DNA of 64,000 nucleotides from Lumnitzera littorea (lineage: Eukaryota > Streptophyta > Magnoliopsida > Myrtales > Combretaceae): positions 38,032,806 through 38,096,805 of the forward strand of contig JAMXBB010000003.1 in the NCBI GenBank assembly GCA_024138015.1, read 5' to 3'. A program made the translations under genes and the position numbers. Numbering within the stretch: the stretch's first letter is position 1; every line of letters begins with the position of its first letter. This document shows positions 55,337 to 64,000 of the stretch, one piece after another. The notes under the pieces were generated by a model. It did no database searches, was not told where the DNA came from, and saw nothing but the letters and a program-made list of their open reading frames with translations.

Positions 55337-55591
55337 TCACCTCTTGGTTAATGGTTCAAAACAAAATTGCTTCTTGGTTATGTTTTACTCCATAGCAAGG
55401 TAATTTTGGTTCAAACAGGCGATTTTGGTTGAAAACGCAATCAACATCCAAATACGCGATTTTGGTTGAAAACAAATGTTAATTTGGATTGTTTGTTTTT
55501 AGCTCTCTAACAAGTGGTTTTGTTTCATAATTAGGTAGTTTTGTACTCCAAACTACCCCTCCTACTAACCATTGCGTTACATATAACCCTA

Positions 55592-55648
55592 TATTTTTAA
55601 CTCAACACAAAATCATTTTTTTAAATCAATAGAGAACATTTTTATTAT
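55592..55648 (+). repeat. Junction repeat, left copy
   Basis: 57 bases (TATTTTTAACTCAACAC... through ATCAATAGAGAACATTTTT) occur again in direct orientation at 60915-60970. The two copies bracket the captured segment. Confidence 0.75.
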
Positions 55649-55687
55649 ACATCTATATAAAGCATAACAAAAATGTTCTCTATTGAT
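55625..55687. repeat. Hairpin at the left capture junction
   Basis: Arms of 24 nt, 55625-55648 and 55664-55687, pair with one mismatch around a 15-nt loop. The duplicated segment shared with arm A starts at the right foot of this hairpin. Confidence 0.75.
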
Positions 55688-56973
55688 ATAATTGCAAAAA
55701 AAAAAAAAAAATGGTAATAGAGACATCGATGATCTATAGAACCAATTCTTAAAGGAACATATCATAACCATATATATATATATATATTGGTTAGCGTTTA
55801 CGTTATAGGTTTTGATTTTTCTTAGTTTGTTTATTTCTTTTAGATGAATAGCAAATATCTCAACACTCATTAATGACTTTACATTCTATCATTTGTACTA
55901 CGATTTGCCTATTTGCAGTATAATGCAAATGCATTTATGCATATAAAATATGATATTGTGGAAGGGTATGTTAGGCCTACATATTGATATGATAGGTAAA
56001 TTTAATCTCTTAAGTACTATATACATTGGTTAATATGAAGACAGAAAATAAACTAGTCAATATTTATACAGATAAGTAAACCAATACCCAACATTAAATT
56101 AATTCAATTTAGTCATCATTGGCATGAATATATTGAGTTTTTAGCCTTAGCGAAGGTAGGTTCCAAAAGGACATAATGGCACCAAGGCTGATAAAATAGG
56201 CATACTCATGCCTCTATGTTGGTAAACAATTGGGTATATCACATGCTTGTATATTTTCATATATGAGGCCAACATGCATCATGCACGCTTGCACATTTAT
56301 TTCTCGTACCATACCGCTATCATCTATGTGTAATGTTTTGAGAGCTTATATACCTTAAATGGGCTTACTTATCAAGAAAACTAATTATTTTGAAACTTTT
56401 TTCAACTTTTTTTCCTTCCATGTATTCTTTCAATTCATTTTAGATTAAAAATTGGTCTTCTTACATCAGCAATTTAGATGTGCAAATTTCACTCCAAAAC
56501 ATCTACCTATGCATCAAATAGTTCGTAGATTTGCTATTGCATAATAGTGTTATTTGTCACTTATTTAGATAACATGATAATTTCAGCTTTGATCGAGCAA
56601 TCTCTCAGGGTTTTTCTTCTACTTAAAGGGCTTTCTTGAGGTTCTTCCTTGTCCTTTTGACTAGCACGTCATTGCTTCTACTGTAATTTCTTAGGCCTTG
56701 AAGGGACAAATCTTCCAATGACTTAAATCATAATTTGACTTCAAGTTGTTTTAGTAAGGACAATCTTGAAAGAATGGATAGGCTAATATTTTCCTCTCAG
56801 TTCATGAGATTTCTTTTCTTTCCATATGTGCTTTCCTCTTTCCTTTACTGAAAGCAAAATATCTAAATTTATAATTACCATTTTTTCACTAGTTAAGGCT
56901 AACTACAAGTGTATGGATCTCAAATTCAACCACTAAACTAAAGTTGATCTAATGATCTCTTAAGATTATCCAT
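55676..56973 (+). repeat. Arm B of the inverted duplication
   Basis: Inverted counterpart of 35597-38125 without the 1.24-kb insert. An (AT)n run is at about 55771-55788. No gene was recognised. It leads directly into the 5' LTR of copia element 5. Confidence 0.8.
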
Positions 56974-57199
56974 GGCAAAAATTAAGGGACATTAAGATAG
57001 AGATTATTGCAAAAATTATTAGGATAGGAATATGTCTCAATTATTATAAATTATTGAAATTTATGTTCTTATCTTTTGGAGAATGTCAATAGTTAATTTA
57101 CTAATGGAGAATTTATTTCTTCCAAAATTGGTTGTATAGAATTTTAATGGAAAAGATCAATGAAGAATGGACATTCAATCAATTACTAAAATTTTGTCA
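56974..57199 (+). repeat. 5' LTR of copia element 5
   Basis: Starts TGGCAAAAATTAAGGG and ends AAAATTTTGTCA. It is followed at 57200 by the primer-binding site TGGTATTACAATC, a mutated TGGTATTAGAGC. Confidence 0.88.
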
Positions 57200-57360
57200 T
57201 GGTATTACAATCATCCTCTTGAATCATAGGTGTCTTTTGATTTTTATTTTTTTGTCTAATTGTGTTTCTTTCTTGTTTAGGGTTGATTAACTTTTTAATC
57301 AACAATTTTGTTTGTTTTCTGAAATTTTTGTTTAGTTAAAATTTCTAATCTTTTAGAGAA

Positions 57361-58560
57361 TGTCTCTCGAAAATCTTTTTGGGAAATTACCTACAGAGAC
57401 TTTAGATATCAAATTTACAAGAAAGAATTATGCCATACAAAAATTTTAGTTTAAAATGTTTTTGAAAGGGAAAAGGCTTAGGAGTCATATTGATGGAACC
57501 TCTTCTTCTTCTTTTAAAGACAATAAGGAATAGAACCAATGGGAGACAAAGGATGCTTGAATTATTTCAAGGATTTTCGCATTTGTTGATTGCTATATGG
57601 TGAATAATTTACACTCCTTTGGTATAGCTAAAGGGATGTAGGATTATCTAAAGTATATATACCATCAAGAAAATATTGTAAGAGCTTTTAGCTTGAACTT
57701 GAGATAAGTAATTTCAATTAAGGTAATCTTTCTATTGAGTAGCATTATTCTAGTTTTATTAACCTATTGAGCGAATATTCTTGCATTATATATTCTAAGG
57801 TATCTAAAGAAGCTTTAGCTAACCTTTAAGAAGTCCATGAAATTAGTAAGCAGGATCAGTTTTTAATGAAATAGAGACCTAAAATTTGAGACTATTCGGG
57901 CTAGGTTACTAAATAAAAATCTAGTTCCTTCTTTAGATGATTGTCTCGGTGAACTATTGCATGAAAAACAAAGAATAACTATGCAAGCTATCATAAATGG
58001 ATCTAAGGAGACATTTGAGGTTGCCAATGTTGCTTATATTGTTGAAGGGAGCACTCAAGGAAAAGGATCTACATAATGTTACAATTGTAAGGAGTTAGGG
58101 CATATTGCTCGAAATTGTGGCAAGAAATTTAGTAACTATTATAAGGAAAATGGGCACATTATCAAGGATTGTCCCATAATTCTTGAAAAATGAAGAATTA
58201 AAAACTTTCAAGTTGTTATCTCAAATTCTAATATTTTTTGTTCATCTACTACCGCTAGCACAAATCAGTTGATGACCCCAGAAATAGTACAGCAGACAAT
58301 CTAAAATGCATTTTCTACTCTTGACCTTCAAGGTGAAAGTAAGACCGTCTCTTCACCTTGGTTTATTGATTCTAAAGCATCCAATCTTATGATTGAATCA
58401 TCTAATTTAATACATAATCTACAAAAATATATTAGACATAATATTTAGATTACTAATGGCAATAATCTTCCAATTATAGTTATTAGTGATAGAGGACCTT
58501 TTCGCCATGTATTTGTCTTTGCTGGGTTATGTACTAATTTAATTTATGTTAGCTAAATGG
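57361..58560 (+). pseudogene. gag and protease pseudogene of copia element 5
   Basis: gag starts MSLENLFGKLPTETLDI at 57361. A first CCHC knuckle, CYNCKELGHIARNC, is complete near 58078-58119. A second knuckle-like motif, NYYKENGHIIKDC, follows. The protease motif WFIDSKAS near 58362 has the Gly of DSGAS changed to Lys. Stops are present. Confidence 0.78.
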
Positions 58561-59700
58561 TGGATGATAATTGTGATGTACACTTCTTTCGTAATGGATG
58601 TCTCATGCAGGATCAGTTGTCAAGGAAGGTAATTGCGAGGGGACCTAAAGTAGGAAGATTATTTCCATTGCAATTTACTATTCTAAGGAATTTTTCTCTA
58701 GCATCTATAATTGTTGAAAATAAGGCTTCACTTTGGCATAGGCGATTAGGTCATCCAAATAATGTAATTTTGTCAAATTTGATGAAGCGTGGATTTTTTT
58801 GGTAAAGATCGATGTTCTACACATGGATTATCTCTTGATTGCACTACTTATAAACTAAGAAAGAGTAAAATCTTGCCTTTTCCTAGTCATGGTAGTCATG
58901 CTAATAAATGTTATAAGATCATGCACTTTAATGTTTGGGGTATTACTCCTATTGTTTCACATGGACAATATAGATTTTTTGTGACATCCATTGATAACTA
59001 CAATCGTTTTACATAGGTATATTTTTTGCACACTAAAGCTAAGGTGTTCACTGTTTTTTTTTTTTTTAACCTTTCTGGCTTATGTTGAGACACAATTTTC
59101 TACCTTTATTAAGGTGTTATGATTTGATAATGGTGATAAATATATGTCACATGAATTCAAGCCTTTTTGCAACAAAAAGATATTCTCACCCCACAAGGGT
59201 GGTTGAACATAAAAACCACCACTTATTGGATATGGTTTGCACATTACTCTTAGAATCTTCAATTTCACCTAAATTTTAGGTGGAAGCTTTGTCTATTGCA
59301 ACTTATTTGGTTAACTGTCAGCCTTCTCAATAATTGAATTTTGATTCTCCCTATTATTGTCTTTTTAGTAAACAACTTGATTATTTCACTTGCTTCATCA
59401 TGGGCTTTACAAGCTTACTACTCAATTAGTAAGGTGTGCTTTTATGGGTTATAGCTCTACACAAAATGGGTTCTTATGTTATGATGATGCTGTTAATTGT
59501 ATGCATGTTTCCATAAATGTTATTTTCTTTAAACATGAGTACTATTTTCAACAACATATATCTTATTCCAATAGTGTCATTCTTCCTAGCTTTGATGATA
59601 TAACACCACCTGTTGAGCGCTTTAGACCTGGTATTGTCTATCAACGAAGATAGCCCCACTCATCAGAAATTCTTCACAACTTTAATCTAGTGGCTAATTT
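58561..59700 (+). pseudogene. Gag-pre-integrase, integrase and linker pseudogene of copia element 5
   Basis: The frames 58557-58805 and 58789-59016 give ASLWHRRLGHPNNVILSNLMKRG, then CYKIMHFNVWGITPIVSHGQYRFFVTSIDNYNRFT. The Asp of FDVWG is changed to Asn. The frame 59390-59653 covers the linker (LYKLTTQLVRCAFMGYSSTQNGFLCYD). Frameshifts occur at about 58800 and 59050. Confidence 0.78.
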
Positions 59701-60914
59701 GGTGGCTCTTAGGAGATCTTCTTATATTAGTTGTCTTGTTGATCAATTTGGTTTTACAGTTACTTTAATTGATACTCTAGTTCCTTCTTCTTATTCTCAA
59801 GCAATGAAACATGCATGCTGAGTCAAAGCTATGTAAGAAGAGTTATAGGCTCTTTAAGAGAACATAATTGGGATATTATTCCCTGCCTTATTGGTGTGAA
59901 GCCCATTGTTTGTAAACAAGTATACTTTATTAAGCTACAATTTGATGGGTCAGTTGAGAGATATAAAGCGAAGTTAGTGGAACTTGGTAATCGATAAGTG
60001 TATGGGGTAGATTATGAGGAAACATTTGCACTTGTTGCAAAGATGACAAATATGCAACTTCTTCAAGCCATTATTGCTTGTAAAGGTTGGAAATTGCATC
60101 AAATGGATGTTAAGAATGCCTTCTTGCATGTCTTAAGGAAGAGATCTATATGACTCCACTATTGGGATTATTTTCTATACCGTCTTTTGATGTTTGTAAG
60201 TTAAGATGGTCACTTTATGTTTTGAAACAGGCACTTCGTGCTTGGTTTGATAAGATCCTATCTACACTTATTAACTTCTCTTTTGTTCAAAGTCAGTATG
60301 ATTCCTCTCTATTCCTTTGCAAGAATGCTAATGGAATCATTCCACTCTTAGTTTATGTTGATGATACTATTATTACAAGAATTGACTCTAAATTGATTTC
60401 TCAACTTCAAGAGCATCTTCAACATTCCTTTCATATGAAGGACTTGGGTCCTCTATAAGTATTTTTTAGGTCTTGAGGTACATTTTACTTCTGTTGGTAT
60501 TTTTTTTTATTTTATACCATCATATATATGTTCAAGAGTTACTTATTTTGGTTAGCCTTCAAGATGGTTGTCTTGTTGATACTCCACTGGAAGTGAATGT
60601 CAAATATCATCATGATGAGGGAGATTTTCTTTTTTATCCCTCTTTATATAGACAATTGATGGGGAGCTTAAACTATCTAACTAATACTTGGGGTCATATT
60701 TCCTTTGCGGTTCAACAAGTTAGTCAATTTATGCTGGCTCTTACACATCTTCATCTCACCATTGTTTGTTGTATTATTCGATACCTAAAGGCATTGCAAT
60801 GGGAGGTCTTTTCTTTTCCAAGGATTCTCTTATACATTTGGTTGCATATAATGATGCTGAGTGGGTTAGATGTTCTAATACTTGATGTTCGATTGCTGGG
60901 TATATTTTCTTACC
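59701..60914 (+). pseudogene. Reverse transcriptase and partial RNase H of copia element 5
   Basis: Blocks: KPIVCKQVYFIKLQFDGSVERYKAKLVELGNR near 59890-59995, then WKLHQMDVKNAFLH near 60090. The frame 60150-60458 has RWSLYVLKQALRAWFDKI and LLVYVDDTIITR with the catalytic YVDD intact, then MKDLG. RNase H in 60473-60946 ends after LDVLILDVRLLG. Stops and a frameshift near 60130 break it. Confidence 0.82.
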
Positions 60915-60970
60915 TATTTTTGACTCAACACAAAATCATTTTTTAAATCAATAGATAACATTTTTGTTAT
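60915..60970 (+). repeat. Junction repeat, right copy
   Basis: Direct copy of 55592-55648. Its last 24 nt also equal the right hairpin arm (read inverted) with one mismatch. Confidence 0.75.
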
Positions 60971-61002
60971 GTATTTTATGTCTCTTAAAGAGAAAATTTT
61001 AT

Positions 61003-61083
61003 TTACCGTATTCTTAAAAATATTTTTCTAAGAATAGCAATTTTGTAATTTTTTTTTATTTTGCATTTTTTTTCCTTTTCCCC
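61003..61083 (-). repeat. Right TIR of the 5.8-kb MULE
   Basis: Inverted partner of 55255-55336, followed by the TSD GGTAACTGC. Confidence 0.8.
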
Positions 61084-61092
61084 GGTAACTGC

Positions 61093-61383
61093 AATAAAAT
61101 CTTACTTTTCCGTTAATGCATTTACAATTACAAGGTTTGTCAAATATAGTCAACACGCTCCATGTGCGGAAAAAATAACGCTCGTAGTTTTATTACTAGA
61201 CTAGTGTCGTTCGGGGATGAAGTCCCACTGACAAAGTAGTCAAACTATCAATCCATTGGTTTCGTTAGAGATTTTCCAAGACAAAAACCAACGAAATTAT
61301 ATTTATTGCCTATTGCGATGCGAAAGAACGGTTGTTCTCTGTCTTATTGTTGGAAAAACAGAAAGGATGTTCCAACTCACCTC
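61093..61383. other. Unassigned flank right of the MULE
   Basis: About 290 bases with no gene or repeat recognised. Confidence 0.4.
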
Positions 61384-61600
61384 AGAAATAATAAATATTA
61401 ATAATTAATAAACTTCCTTCACAAAAATAGTGTAGATTTTTTGGTCAACTCTTTATACCTTGCAAATCGAAATAATTAGGCTATAAATGACACTTTAGAA
61501 ATAATAAATACCAATAATTAGTGAACTGACTCCACACAAGATAGTGTAGATTTTTTGGTCGACTCTTTAAACCTTGCGAAAGCAATCTAAATAATTAGAG
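61384..61600. repeat. Tandem duplication, period 113 bp
   Basis: AGAAATAATAAATA begins at 61384 and 61497. Both copies contain GTGTAGATTTTTTGGTC and CTTTA(T/A)ACCTTGC, and differ by scattered changes. Confidence 0.8.
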
Positions 61601-61619
61601 CAATAAAGGATTCAAATTG

Positions 61620-62130
61620 AAATGAGACTATACCGAGTTTGAGTTCGGTCAAATTGAGCTTAGATTATTAAAATTAGCTCAAATTGAAGTGGCAATTTAA
61701 GAACTCAAATTTGAGTAAATTGAGCTTGGTGAGATTCAATTTATTTTAATAAATATTTTTATTCTAAATAAAGTAATATTGACATTCAAATTCAATACAA
61801 ACTTGAGTAATATTCAATTTTGACTCGAGTTTGATTAGGTTTGCAAGCTAGCTAGCTAAAACTGTAAAGTTCAAACTTGACTCAATTAAGTTTAATTAGA
61901 GTCAATATATCTTAAAAAATATTTTTACTTTAAGTAAAATAATATTAATATCCTCAAGTAATATTAAAGTTTGACACAAAATTGATTAAACTTATGAGTT
62001 AGTCTAGTTAAGTATTATGAAGTTTAAGTTTAACCTAATAAGTTACTACAATAACTTGAACTTGGGCTCAAATAATTGTTAATGAATAGAGTTTGAGTAA
62101 ATATCCAACTTAATTCGAGTAATTTGAATA
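61620..62130. repeat. Degenerate GAGTTTGA/TCAAACTTGA-rich repeat zone
   Basis: Short phrases such as AAATTGAGCTT, GACTCGAGTTTGA and AACTTGACTCAA recur in both orientations. This is typical of an old, widespread plant repeat. No boundaries could be set. Confidence 0.4.
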
Positions 62131-64000
62131 GGCTTGGCTGATTTAATCTTCTAAACCGGAGAACACCCAATTAATTAGTGTTATGGGATTAGTAAATTTA
62201 TCCAAGAGTATGTTTACTCTCTGGGGATTCTTACTTATCAATATCACAGATATTTAGACGTTATTATAATAAAATAGACGATAAGTAACTCCTTTTATCC
62301 AATTCTGCACTTAGCAGTAGCCTAGGTAGGGAAAGACTATTTAATTCAATACTGTAACACTTCTATGTATCTTGGATTCGGTAAAATAAACCTTATCCTA
62401 AGTACAAGGGGAGAAAAGGAATTGGGAAAGAGAAAAAGTCAGACATCTTTCGCCTGATACCTTCGGACATTCTCCTGTAAAATATTCATCATCTCAATTT
62501 CTCCCTTAATTTAACTCTTAAAATGCTATCCACATGTAATTATAGTTGAGATTCAAGATGACATCATAATATATTAAATTTTTTTAAATAATTTCAATAA
62601 TTGATTTGTAAATTAAGAAAAGGTAAAAAACAAAAAATGAGATGATCTGAATCCAGTCTGATTTTTTTTTTTTTTTTTACTTGTCCAATATCTTATAAAA
62701 TCATAGATATTTTTTAACCCAATAACCTATCCAGTTCATTTCAAGTAAATATGTTGAATACTATTGGCTGAAAGTGATTATAATAATCGAGCAATAAATT
62801 TTGCTTATTGACGTAAATGGACAGCGTCTTCCAGAAAATGTAGATAATAATTTCCATCTTAGCGATTGCCATAACCTGCCGCTAATATATAATCTAAAAC
62901 ACATTACGCACCGCCGACACCAAATTGCTATGTAATACGATGGTTTCTATTCAGTAACAGTTGACTAAATCTGTAACTAAACAAGCCAGCCAGCAAGGTA
63001 CTCAATCTCAATCTGCTATTTACTTGAATTTAATATCTCCATGGTTAAACCAAAGCTTGGGCCATTCATGTTAAGTTATTAATCCAAGCTCCAATTCTAA
63101 CTTATTCAACTTAATGGTCTCGTAAACTTAATCGATCATAAGTTATTTTTAAGTATATTTTGTTTTATCAAATTAATAACGGTTTCTTAGTTTCAATAAA
63201 AATTTAGTTTGAAGGTAATATAAATTTTAAATATTTGAGTCTAAATGAGTCTAGTAAAAAAAAACAATGACGTTTCAAGTCAAATACTTAATCAAGCCTT
63301 AAAGTAGTAGTTCAATTTAGTAGAAACCAAACTAAATCTTGATTGGATGTGATTCATATTTACAACCCAATTGTTAACATTTTATGAACGCCAAGACACA
63401 ACAAATATAAATATTTTTTTTGGAAAATTTTCTTTTTAGAAGCTAAGAGCAGCAATAATGTAACTGTAAAATATAGTTTAATCTGTCATTTCATATGAAG
63501 CCATCAAAAGATTCAAAACCAGTTTGATTTTTCTGAACTATATACAAGCACAAATTTCGCCAAATAAAATTATATTCAAAGCACAAGTTTATGTTCAATT
63601 CTTGGACTGCTTCGTCGGTTGGAATATAAATTAATTTATCGAAATCCATGCACACGTCACGCACGTCGTATTCTAGACCCGTGCATATTATGTCATATTA
63701 ATCACCTTCACACGTATACAAAGTATAGCCATATTATATAATCCATATTATATGTGCATAAAATATAAAATGAGGAGAGAGACATAGGTATGGTTAGTAA
63801 AAGAGCATGGTAAAGCAGAAAAGTAAAAAAAGTTAAAAAACATAAAAAATAAAGAGAAAGAAAAAGAAGTAAATAGATATATTTATTTATTAATTATAAT
63901 TTTAATAGTTTATTTTATTGTTAATTTTTTTATTAAATAATAATAAATAGAAGATAAATATATAATTTTAAAAGTGATTACTTATCCTTACATTATCTTT
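62131..64000. other. AT-rich terminal stretch, no gene seen
   Basis: A 17-T run lies near 62663. No coding frame above background, RNA gene or defined repeat was found up to the window end. Confidence 0.4.

Larger units (their letters stand above)
56974..60914 (+). mobile_element. Ty1/copia element 5, 3'-truncated, inside the MULE
   Basis: Same family as element 4. It has a 5' LTR (56974-57199, 226 bp), primer-binding site, gag, protease, integrase, reverse transcriptase and part of RNase H. It ends inside RNase H at about 60914, where the junction repeat begins; the 3' LTR is missing. Frames are broken, but some catalytic sites are better kept than in element 4. Confidence 0.88.
55255..61083. 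mobile_element. 5.8-kb MULE carrying a truncated copia copy (Pack-MULE-like)
   Basis: The ends, GAGAAAACGAAAAATATGC left and GGGGAAAAGG on the right (minus strand), form inverted repeats of about 80 bp. They are flanked by a perfect 9-bp TSD, GGTAACTGC (55246-55254 and 61084-61092). There is no transposase. The interior is arm B of the inverted duplication plus a 3'-truncated copia element. It therefore looks like a MULE that took up a neighbouring genomic segment. Confidence 0.82.

Overview
This is nuclear DNA from a flowering plant, most likely a eudicot. The evidence is an AT-rich, CpG-poor background, a 5S-carrying Cassandra element, a fossil of plastid trnR-ACG, Ty1/copia and Ty3/gypsy families primed by initiator Met-tRNA, a Mutator-like element (MULE) with a plant mobile domain gene, and one intact plant-type F-box gene. 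The species cannot be told from the sequence. No prokaryotic, viral or CRISPR features were seen.

Layout. 1-9191: a decayed Ty3/gypsy copy (element 1) carrying two nested solo LTRs (1995-3069 and 3681-6360), each with a perfect 5-bp target-site duplication (TSD). Its 3' LTR is broken up by a plastid-derived insert with a decayed trnR. 9192-17640: mostly non-coding, with a complete Cassandra TRIM (11590-12156, TSD AATAT) and several repeat fragments. 17646-29787: gypsy element 2 (TSD CTCTC), with a same-family copy (element 3, 20896-27303, opposite strand) inserted in its RNase H region. 30961-35596: Ty1/copia element 4 on the minus strand. 35597-38125: flanking DNA that reappears inverted at 55676-56973, with a 1.24-kb LTR-like insert present in only one arm. 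39243-47098: a 7.86-kb MULE with 9-bp TSD and about 1-kb terminal inverted repeats (TIRs), holding a plant mobile domain gene and a MURA-type transposase gene facing each other. 48820-49845: the only intact host-type gene, a CFB/At2g27310-like F-box protein with a C-terminal membrane anchor. 50430-55190: a non-coding LTR element (LARD-like) with unequal LTRs. 55255-61083: a second MULE (9-bp TSD) carrying a truncated copia copy and its flanks. 61093-64000: AT-rich non-coding DNA.

How the parts work together. Almost everything here is mobile-element strata whose insertion order can be read from nesting and TSDs. All the retroelement and transposase genes are broken by stops and frameshifts, many of them C-to-T or G-to-A changes at Gln, Arg and Trp codons, as expected of methylated, silenced DNA. 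The most unusual object is the 7.86-kb MULE. It has two convergent genes, each starting at or beside a TIR as in maize MuDR, but a plant mobile domain gene sits where mudrB would be. A 33-nt imperfect palindrome recurs in both TIRs and between the genes. All boundaries and TSDs were read by eye; copy numbers, ages and exact identities would need alignment.
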